A DNA stretch of 64,000 nt from assembly GCA_964655065.1 (NCBI GenBank), contig CAZZLC010000026.1, positions 1-64,000 on the forward strand, read 5' to 3'. This stretch comes from DRPG01 sp964655065 (GTDB taxonomy: Bacteria; Myxococcota_A; UBA796; GCA-2862545). Within the stretch, counting starts at the first letter, position 1; every line of letters begins with the position of its first letter. Positions 9,930-16,509 of this stretch are shown here, piece after piece. The notes beneath the pieces were generated by a model, which was not told where the DNA came from, searched no databases, and saw only the letters and a list, made by a program, of their open reading frames with translations. Position numbers and translations under genes: made by a program.

Positions 9930-10682
9930 TCAGAATTCGCTCTCGGCGAACAGCGTCTGGGCCTCGTCGGCCGAGATCGGCTCGAACAGGTTCCGCTTCT
10001 TGCGGTACTTGTCCATCACCTTGGAGACCTCGTTCGACTGGCGAACCACCGCCCGCGACGACTGCTTGATGCCGCCGGCACGGGAACCGAGCTGGGCCAC
10101 GTAGGCCGCCGCGTCGGGCTGGCTGGCGAGCTCGGTCACCACCGTCTCGTCGCCGCTGGCGAGCCGCTGGGTGATGCCGGTGGTCCCGAGAACGATGGTT
10201 GCCGCGTCCTCGATCGTGGCGGCCGCCATGAGCCTGGCCACGATGATCTGGACGTTCGCCTTGCGGGCCGCGGCCTTTCGCTCGTCGTCGACCTCGTTCT
10301 TCTTGTCGGCGAGCGCCTCGACCATGGCGTCGATGAGGGCCTCGTCCGTCTGAAGCTCGATGATCTTGGCGTCGCGCTCGTCGCTCGCGGCTTCGGCGTT
10401 CAGCTGGTCGAGCTGCTTCTGATACTCGAGGGCCTTCTCCGACTGGCCCAGCGCCTGGAGCAGCGACATCTGCGCCGAGAACAGCGTGTTTGCCGAGGTG
10501 TCGAGCTTGCGGTCCGCGTCGACCAGCGCCGCGAGCACGTCGGCTACCGACATCTCCGGCAGCGACGGCACCTTGGCCTCCACGGCGGGCTTCTTCGGCA
10601 TTCCAGGCACCGCGTGCGCGTTCGCGGACGCGAGCGCCCCCCATCCCACACAGACGACGAGCACACCCGTTCCAAGTCGCAT
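9930..10682 (-). CDS. exported helical protein of unknown function
   Basis: 250 residues. ATG at 10682 is preceded by GAGGGG. A signal peptide is evident (MRLGTGVLVVCVGWGALASA, cleavage near NAHA). The rest is Ala/Glu/Lys-rich and predicted mostly helical, with heptad-like stretches around EKALEYQKQLDQLNAEAASD and DKKNEVDDERKAAARKA. No cysteine pair, enzyme motif or lipobox is seen. It is the first gene of the operon with the caspase-family protease 63 bp downstream. A substrate, activator or scaffold for the protease is possible but not shown by the sequence. Confidence 0.8.
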   Translation of the reverse strand: MRLGTGVLVVCVGWGALASANAHAVPGMPKKPAVEAKVPSLPEMSVADVLAALVDADRKLDTSANTLFSAQMSLLQALGQSEKALEYQKQLDQLNAEAASDERDAKIIELQTDEALIDAMVEALADKKNEVDDERKAAARKANVQIIVARLMAAATIEDAATIVLGTTGITQRLASGDETVVTELASQPDAAAYVAQLGSRAGGIKQSSRAVVRQSNEVSKVMDKYRKKRNLFEPISADEAQTLFAESEF

Positions 10683-10753
10683 CGAAACCCCTCGGGGAGA
10701 TCCATTCGGACGCTACCTTCGCACGCCGCCTCGAAGGGGGCAAACGTGCAGGG

Positions 10754-11146
10754 TCAACCTGGGCTGGAGCTCGTGGCCGACCGCCGCTGGAACCAGCGGT
10801 CGGCAGCGAGCAAGGTCGGGACGACCACGACCGGTCCATAGTGCTCGGTGAGCCAGTGCTCGAGCGGCGCCTGGCCCTCGGGCGCGCAGTGTCCGAGCTT
10901 GCCGAAGGTGACAAGCAGGGTGCGGCCGCCGATCGTCCCGGTGGCCCGCCCGCCCGACGCGAGCTCCCCCGACCAGGCGTCCCTCGCGTTCAGGAGATAC
11001 GCCGAGAACCGGTGGATGGTGGGCTCGCCCACGAACCTCGGGTTCAGCTCCTCGAGCTCGAACGGGACGGCGCGAACGTACGCAATGCGCCGCAGGCGTG
11101 CACAGTCTCGCACGGGAACCGCGAGCACCGGGGTCAGCTCGAGCAA
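10754..11146 (-). CDS. small protein of unknown function
   Basis: About 130 residues with natural codon use and composition, for example PFELEELNPRFVGEPTIHRF and LASGGRATGTIGGRTLLVTF. The start is uncertain. A TTG at 11146 fits the frame but has no visible ribosome binding site, and translation may be coupled to the upstream gene, whose stop lies only eight bases away. No membrane segment, signal peptide or known motif is recognised. It is the third gene of a unit with the 413-residue V4R-like protein and a 70-residue protein, so a shared role is likely but unknown. Confidence 0.55.
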   Translation of the reverse strand: MLELTPVLAVPVRDCARLRRIAYVRAVPFELEELNPRFVGEPTIHRFSAYLLNARDAWSGELASGGRATGTIGGRTLLVTFGKLGHCAPEGQAPLEHWLTEHYGPVVVVPTLLAADRWFQRRSATSSSPG

Positions 11147-11154
11147 CGCCGAGG

Positions 11155-12396
11155 TCAGCGGGAGACCTCGATGGTCGTGACCTCGGCGCCGCCGGTCCGG
11201 TGGCCCGTGACCTCGGCCACGAAGGAGTCGCCCGACCGAAAGAGGCGCTGGTACAGCGATGCGTCGAACACCGGTCGGTTCTCGACGTTGCCGACGTAGA
11301 CCAGGTTCATGATTCCTGCCGCAGCGCCCTGTGCGAGGTAGCTCACGGGGCGGTCCGAGGTGCCGTAGCGGCCGAGGTGTCCGACCGACTCGTAGTCATC
11401 GTGGATCACGAAGGTTGCACCCTGCTCGGTCGCGTCGGTGACCTCCCAGCGTCCCCACCCGAGCGCGTTCACCGCGGCGGTGATGCCGAAGACCCAGTCG
11501 CTCCTGCTCTGGAGGTTCGGTCGGACGAGGCCGTCCCACTCGGGGGACGTCATGATGCCCCCGAAAGTGTTGAACGCGCAGACGTGGCCAGACTCGACGA
11601 GCAGAGGCTCCGCCATCTCGACCCCCGCGACGCCGAACCGGTCGCGCATCTGGTTCACGAACTCGAACGAGATGCGGTTGTAGTAGTTGGCGTACTGGTG
11701 GGTCAGGTAGACGCCGAAGGCCGCAATGATGCCGTCTTCGTCGCCGCGGATGTTCATCGACGTGAGCGCCTCGTAGACCGCCTCGGCGTCGATGGGGCCG
11801 CCGGTGACCCGGGGCCGGTGCTGCGTGAGGGGGCCGGGGCCGATCGGCGAGAACGTGGCGTAGGCCGGGGACCGGTCGACCTCGAACTCGTTCGCTGGGG
11901 CACCCATCGCGATGCACCGGGTCTGCACACAGCCGAACGAGCCGGAAGGCGCGTCGTGGATCGCGGACAGCGCACCGGCGATCCACCCGGTGGTGAAGAG
12001 ATCGACGGGCCGGCCGTGAAGGCCCATCTTGGTCCTCCAGCCCGAGCTGTAGTGGGAGGTCGGCGCGGTGACCTTGCCGCGGTCCAACGTGGTCGGGTCG
12101 AGGTCGAGGCTGCCGAAGCCGGCCCAGCGGTACAGCTCCGCCGCGAACGCGGTGCGCTCGGGTACGCCATCGATCCCCCGATCGTCGAACAAGCCCGAGA
12201 GCTGGTGGTGGGCGACCTCCTGGGCGGCACCCACCAAGAAGGGCCAGGTGTCGAGGTACTGGGCATCCTGGATCGTCTGCTGCAGGAACGTGTTGTAGTG
12301 GTGGCAGTGCAGCACGTGCGGCTCGTTCCCGACCCAGAGCCGACGGTGGGGCGGGTCCTTCTCGAAGGGAATCGCGGGAGGGCTCAGCGTGGTCAT
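11155..12396 (-). CDS. protein with two V4R-like (4-vinyl reductase type) modules
   Basis: 413 residues, ATG at 12396 with AAGGAG upstream. No signal peptide or membrane segment. The first half ends in FGCVQTRCIAMGAPANEFEV, closely resembling the end of V4R/XylR-N small-molecule binding domains (Glu/Gln, Cys, then C/R-A-x-G, then F-x-V), preceded by a GWIAGALSAI helix. The second half ends with a parallel pattern, LAQGAAAGIMNLVY and then VAEVTGHRTGGAEVTTIEV, without cysteines. This suggests a tandem ligand-binding architecture. The assignment rests on pattern resemblance and is tentative. It is flanked by a 70-residue gene 11 bp upstream and a 130-residue gene downstream. Confidence 0.65.
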   Translation of the reverse strand: MTTLSPPAIPFEKDPPHRRLWVGNEPHVLHCHHYNTFLQQTIQDAQYLDTWPFLVGAAQEVAHHQLSGLFDDRGIDGVPERTAFAAELYRWAGFGSLDLDPTTLDRGKVTAPTSHYSSGWRTKMGLHGRPVDLFTTGWIAGALSAIHDAPSGSFGCVQTRCIAMGAPANEFEVDRSPAYATFSPIGPGPLTQHRPRVTGGPIDAEAVYEALTSMNIRGDEDGIIAAFGVYLTHQYANYYNRISFEFVNQMRDRFGVAGVEMAEPLLVESGHVCAFNTFGGIMTSPEWDGLVRPNLQSRSDWVFGITAAVNALGWGRWEVTDATEQGATFVIHDDYESVGHLGRYGTSDRPVSYLAQGAAAGIMNLVYVGNVENRPVFDASLYQRLFRSGDSFVAEVTGHRTGGAEVTTIEVSR

Positions 12397-12407
12397 CTCG
12401 GACTCCT

Positions 12408-12620
12408 TCAGAGTGGACAGGGTTTGCCGACGAGCTCGGTGGCCACGTCGCGCACCTTGGCGAAGAACGCGTCCGAGCAGGTGGTCTCCGGGCCGATCTT
12501 CGACCAGTACAGTCCTTCCTCGAGCGCATCGCCGAGGGTACGCAGACGCAGGCGATCGAAGGCCTTGACGTCCCCTTCCGTCCTGACCCAGAGGATCAGC
12601 TCATAGATGCTCTTCTTCAC
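12408..12620 (-). CDS. 70-residue protein of unknown function
   Basis: Starts at GTG 12620 with GGGAGG four bases upstream and reads MKKSIYELILWVRTEGDV with a basic start and then a mixed helical sequence. Two cysteines (TTCSDAF and GKPCPL at the C-terminus) could form a pair. Composition and codon bias are those of a real gene despite its size. First gene of the unit with the V4R-like protein. Its ribosome binding site lies within a perfect palindrome (12622-12638). No family recognised. Confidence 0.65.
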   Translation of the reverse strand: MKKSIYELILWVRTEGDVKAFDRLRLRTLGDALEEGLYWSKIGPETTCSDAFFAKVRDVATELVGKPCPL

Positions 12621-12621
12621 C

Positions 12622-12638
12622 GGACCTCCCGGAGGTCC
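12622..12638. promoter_or_regulatory. 17-bp palindrome over ribosome binding site
   Basis: GGACCTCC-C-GGAGGTCC is a perfect inverted repeat with 8-base arms and a one-base centre, immediately upstream of the GTG at 12620. On the minus-strand transcript a six-base stem with a CCGGG loop would include part of the GGGAGG ribosome binding site. It could therefore act as an operator for a dimeric repressor or as an RNA hairpin that limits translation. The palindrome is seen directly; its function is inferred. Confidence 0.45.
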
Positions 12639-12677
12639 ATCGAACGAGCAGGGGCTGGCTTTACGCCCGGTCGAGGC

Positions 12678-13214
12678 TCAGCGGATCCTGGCCCGACGGG
12701 CCAGCTCGTCGAGCAGCGGGCGCAGGGCGGGGTGCTCGATCACCCGGGCGGCGGAGTCGACGAACTCGACGAGCTCACCCCGGAGCTCGGGGTGGTCCTC
12801 TCCGTAGACCACCGCCTGAAGGGCCATGTCGAGACGATCGAGCTGTCGCACGAAGCGGGCCTCCTCGTCGGCCCCCGCCTCGTAGTCGTGCCACGATCCC
12901 GCGAGCTGCTGCCCCCGAGGGGACCCTTCCGTGATGGCGCGCATCGCCTCACGCTCTCGGCGAGCCTTCTCCTCGCGAGACACCGGGTCGTGGGGCGTCA
13001 GGTCGCCGACCCGGACCTCGGGCAGATCGTGGAGCACGGCGTAGGTGAGGGCCCGCTCCCGGTCGAGCTCGTCGGGGAGCAACGCGAGGACGAGCCAGGC
13101 CACCCCCCACGAGTGCGCCGCCACCGATTCGGGGCTCCCGATGCCCCGACGGATCCAGCCGGTCCGGTCGAGCGCCTTGAGTCGCGCCGTCTCGAGCAGC
13201 GTGTCCACGTTCAC
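12678..13214 (-). CDS. HD-domain nucleotidase/phosphohydrolase (YfbR-like)
   Basis: 178 residues. GTG at 13214 is chosen because it makes a GTGA overlap with the upstream acyltransferase gene. The metal-binding HD pattern is visible: SVAAHSWGVAWLVLAL (first His), then AVLHDLPEVRVGDLTPHD (HD pair, and a further Asp in the E-V-x-x-G-D segment). YfbR-family enzymes remove phosphate from deoxynucleoside 5'-monophosphates, and the length (about 180-200) matches. A conserved RQLDRLDMALQAVVY segment supplies the usual last Asp. Last gene of a four-gene overlapping operon, where its role beside an acyltransferase and an E1 dehydrogenase is unclear. Confidence 0.82.
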   Translation of the reverse strand: MNVDTLLETARLKALDRTGWIRRGIGSPESVAAHSWGVAWLVLALLPDELDRERALTYAVLHDLPEVRVGDLTPHDPVSREEKARREREAMRAITEGSPRGQQLAGSWHDYEAGADEEARFVRQLDRLDMALQAVVYGEDHPELRGELVEFVDSAARVIEHPALRPLLDELARRARIR

Positions 13215-14269
13215 GGGACGAGCTCGCGGCGTTGCTCGGCGACCCCGAATGCCCGCAGCACGCCGGCGGCTGCGAGGTCCGCACGCTCCCGCACCCCCCG
13301 CCACCCCTCCCTGACGATGCCCCAGGCGATGGGTCCGCCGAGCGCGTTGCCGGGACCGAGCGCCACCACGACATCCGGCGCCACGTGCCGCATCGCGACG
13401 CGGAGAGCCCGGGCGAAGTCGTAGGTCTCGGTGACCTGGGCCCCGAGGGTGTAGGCCCGCAGCGCGTCGGGATCGGCCGAGAAGGGACGGTGCACGCGGC
13501 CGTGCCCGTCGAAGAGGGGGACCGCAGGGGCCCGAAAGTCGAGGTGGGCGAGCTCGTGGACCGCGCGGGCGGAGGTGGGCTCCATCACCGAGGTGTGAAA
13601 GGCCGAGTGGAGGGGGAGCTGGACGGGGAACGTGCGCTCCCCGCGCGCGGTCGGGGGCAGCTCGTCGAGGAGGCGCTTCACGCCTGCCGTGTCGGCGCCG
13701 ATGACGACGAAGCTGCCGAGCTCGATCGAGACCTCGACCGTGTGGCCCTCCGACCGCACCCGGTCGATGGCTTGGTCGATGGACCTGCGCAGGTCGGGGT
13801 CCGGGACCCACTCCGTGTCGACCACGGGCATCATGACCTGGCCGCCGAGCACGTTCCCCGCCTGGTAGGCCCCCATGGTGTCGACCAGCTCGATGCCGTG
13901 CGGCAGGGGGAGGGCGCCCGCGGCCACCAGCGCCGTGTACCAGCCCATCGAGTTGCCGGTGACGCCGACGATCTCGTAGCGAGCGCGGTCGAGGTGGGCC
14001 AGGTCGACCAGGCTCACGGCGAACGTCAGCAGCGAGGCATGCTCCCCTGCGACGTGCAACCGGGCCTGGTAGCGCTCCGCTGCGTCGAGCTCGCGAAGGG
14101 TGGGCCGGTCGTGAGCCGATCGCCAGGTGTCACAGGCCTCGATGACCATGTCGGCCGCGAGGTCGGGCTGATTCACCGACGTGTCGGCGAGCTGCGTCAG
14201 CGACCCGAGCGAGTCGCGTCCGTAGGAGCCCCGACCCGGGCAGACCACGAGGGTGCGGGCCCGGCTCAC
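13211..14269 (-). CDS. FabD-like ACP acyltransferase
   Basis: 352 residues from a GTG at 14269 that overlaps the E1 gene stop by four bases. The acyltransferase fold is indicated by PGRGSYG at residues 11-17 (FabD has PGQGSQ), the nucleophile motif GNSMG with Ser107, and a later PLHSAFHTSVMEP segment containing the partner His. Malonyl/acyl-CoA:ACP transacylases are about 310 residues, so this is slightly long. Many FabD proteins carry GHSLG, and the N-for-H change and M-for-L change mark this as a divergent paralogue, so substrate cannot be assumed. The coupling to an acyl-CoA-forming 2-oxoacid dehydrogenase E1 suggests transfer of a branched or unusual acyl group. Confidence 0.8.
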   Translation of the reverse strand: MSRARTLVVCPGRGSYGRDSLGSLTQLADTSVNQPDLAADMVIEACDTWRSAHDRPTLRELDAAERYQARLHVAGEHASLLTFAVSLVDLAHLDRARYEIVGVTGNSMGWYTALVAAGALPLPHGIELVDTMGAYQAGNVLGGQVMMPVVDTEWVPDPDLRRSIDQAIDRVRSEGHTVEVSIELGSFVVIGADTAGVKRLLDELPPTARGERTFPVQLPLHSAFHTSVMEPTSARAVHELAHLDFRAPAVPLFDGHGRVHRPFSADPDALRAYTLGAQVTETYDFARALRVAMRHVAPDVVVALGPGNALGGPIAWGIVREGWRGVRERADLAAAGVLRAFGVAEQRRELVP

Positions 14270-16506
14270 GCAACCTCCCGCCTGCGGGTCGTCACGAGCC
14301 GACGCGCCGCGGCTTCGATCTCGTCCTCCTGGACCAGGACGAGATTGGCGGCCGCCCCGAGGGGGATGTAGCTGTCGGCGCCGGTCACCCGGGCCGTGCG
14401 GACCGAGCCCTCGGACGCCTCCACGACCTCGGCCACGATGGTGTCGGCCACCCCCGACGAGGCCCTGCACTCGTCGACCACCAGCATGCGACCGGTAGCG
14501 CGAGCGTGCTCCAGAATCGCACCGATGGGCAGCGGCTGGAGCCAGCGGACATCGACGACCCGAACGCCGATGCCGTCGGCGGCGAGCCGGCGCGCGACGC
14601 GCAGCGACTGGTGGAGCCCGTTGGCGTAGCTGACGATGGTGAGGTCGCGACCGTCACCCTCCACGCCCACGTCCTCGACGGGAAGCGACTCCCCGGGAGG
14701 CGGGTAGAGGGCCAGCCAGGCCCCGTCGCCGGGCTCGTGCAGGTCCTTCGTCATGTACAGCGCGATCGGCTCGAGCAGGACGCAGACCCGGCCCTGCCCG
14801 GTGGCGGCAGCCACCATCGTCCGCAGCATGCGGACCGCGTCGTCGGGCCGAGCCGGACACCCGAGCAGCACGCCGGGAATCTCCCGGATGGCCGCGATGC
14901 CGTTGTCGTTGTGGAAGTGGCCGCCAAAGCCACGCTGGTAGGCGAGCCCCGCGACGCGCACGACCATGCCGTTGCGGTACTGGCCGTTGGAGAAGAACTG
15001 CATCGATCCGGCCTCGCCGCGGAGCTGATCGATCGCGTTCATGAGGTAGGCCAGGTACTGGATCTCGGGGATGGGCAGCAGCCCCTGGTGCGCGGCCCCG
15101 ATGGCGAGGCCGAGGATCGAGGTCTCGTCGAGCATCGTGTTGAAGACGCGCCCGACCCCGAAGCGCTCGGAGAGGCTCGCTGTGACGTGGTAGACGCCGC
15201 CCTTCTTCGCGACGTCCTCACCGAACAGGATCGCCTCCTCGCGGGCGAGCAGCACGTCGGTGAGGGCGCGGTTGAGCTGGACGGCGAGGTGGCGCGGCCG
15301 CGTCTCCTCCTCGGGGAGCACGTCACCGAACGCGGCCCGTCGGTCGACCTCCGGCGCCACCAGGGCCTCCGCCTGCGAGGCCACGGCAGCAGGGTCGTGG
15401 GGGGCCAGCGGAGCCACGACCTCGGCGCGCGAGGTGAGGCGCGGGCGCCGTACCGCTTCCTCGGCGAGGGCTCGGATGCGCGTGCGGTGGTCCTCGACGA
15501 GGACGCGAATCGCCTCGGGACTCATCGCCCCGTGCTCGACGAGGTGCGACACGGTGATCTGTAGCGGATCGCGGGCCTCCGTGGCCTCGATCTCGTGGCG
15601 GGAGCGGTAGAGCTGCTCGACGTCGGAACCCGCGTGGCCGAGCAGCCGGACGACCTCGAGGTGCAGCACGGCTGGCTTACGCTCCCGTCGCACGAAGGCC
15701 ACGGCCTCCCTGGCGACTCGAACCGCGTCGAGCAGGTCGCAGCCATCGGCGGTGAACGTGGGAAGCGCCGCCCGACCGGCGAGGCTCGCGTCGACCCAGT
15801 CGCGGGGGGTGCGAACCGAGATGCCGAGGCCGTTGTCCTCGCAAACGAACAGGCAGGGCATCGGGATTCGCTGCCACGTCGACCAGCCCGCGGCGTTGAG
15901 AGCGGTCTGGGCCGAAGCGTGGTTGAGCGAGGCGTCTCCGAAGCTCGTGATGACGATGCTGCCGCGTGAGGGCTCGCCGAGGAGGTGGGCGCGCCGGTCG
16001 ATCGCCATCGCGGCGCCGACCGCCTTGGGGAGCTGGCTCGCGATGGTCGAGGTCTGGGGCGGGATCCCTAGCGTGACGGAGCCGAAGACCTTGTGGCGTC
16101 CGCCCGCGATGGGCTCGTCGGCGCTCGCCGTCAGCCCGAGCAGTACGTCGAAGGCCCCCTCGGGCCCCGGCATCCGATCGGCGAGCGCGCAGAAGAACGC
16201 GCCGGATCGGTAGTGCAGGAAGCACTGGTCCCCGGGTCGGACGAACTCGGCGAGCGCTGCGTTGCCCTCGTGGCCGCTCGACCCGATCGTGTAGAACGAC
16301 TCGCCCCGCGCCTTGAGCTCACGGGCGACGAGGTCGAGGAGACGGGACTGGATCTGGGCCTCGAACAGGCGAATCGCGTCGCACACCCGAAGCGGATCCC
16401 CTTCGACCAGGGGCTCGTTCGGGGACTTGGTACGCGGGACGGTGGGACGGGACGCAATGAAGGACAGCAGCTGCTCGTCGACGGCAGCCGCGCGCGAGAT
16501 GGCCAT
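14266..16506 (-). CDS. fused 2-oxoacid dehydrogenase E1 alpha-beta
   Basis: 746 residues joining both E1 subunits. The alpha half (1 to about 370) has the thiamine diphosphate motif beginning SFGDASLNHASAQTALNAAG and closing with CEDNGLGISV, plus the E1-alpha phosphate/entry segment YTIGSSGHEGNAALAEFVRPG. The beta half (about 400-746) has LLAREEAILFGEDVAKKGG, then FNTMLDETSILGLAIGAAHQ and the C-terminal DECRASSGVADTIVAEV. Such E1 fusions act on branched-chain 2-oxoacids in several bacterial groups. No E2 or E3 gene is present in the window. It is coupled to the FabD-like gene (GTGA overlap) and follows the membrane protein gene by three bases. Confidence 0.88.
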   Translation of the reverse strand: MAISRAAAVDEQLLSFIASRPTVPRTKSPNEPLVEGDPLRVCDAIRLFEAQIQSRLLDLVARELKARGESFYTIGSSGHEGNAALAEFVRPGDQCFLHYRSGAFFCALADRMPGPEGAFDVLLGLTASADEPIAGGRHKVFGSVTLGIPPQTSTIASQLPKAVGAAMAIDRRAHLLGEPSRGSIVITSFGDASLNHASAQTALNAAGWSTWQRIPMPCLFVCEDNGLGISVRTPRDWVDASLAGRAALPTFTADGCDLLDAVRVAREAVAFVRRERKPAVLHLEVVRLLGHAGSDVEQLYRSRHEIEATEARDPLQITVSHLVEHGAMSPEAIRVLVEDHRTRIRALAEEAVRRPRLTSRAEVVAPLAPHDPAAVASQAEALVAPEVDRRAAFGDVLPEEETRPRHLAVQLNRALTDVLLAREEAILFGEDVAKKGGVYHVTASLSERFGVGRVFNTMLDETSILGLAIGAAHQGLLPIPEIQYLAYLMNAIDQLRGEAGSMQFFSNGQYRNGMVVRVAGLAYQRGFGGHFHNDNGIAAIREIPGVLLGCPARPDDAVRMLRTMVAAATGQGRVCVLLEPIALYMTKDLHEPGDGAWLALYPPPGESLPVEDVGVEGDGRDLTIVSYANGLHQSLRVARRLAADGIGVRVVDVRWLQPLPIGAILEHARATGRMLVVDECRASSGVADTIVAEVVEASEGSVRTARVTGADSYIPLGAAANLVLVQEDEIEAAARRLVTTRRREVA

Positions 16507-16509
16507 GAA

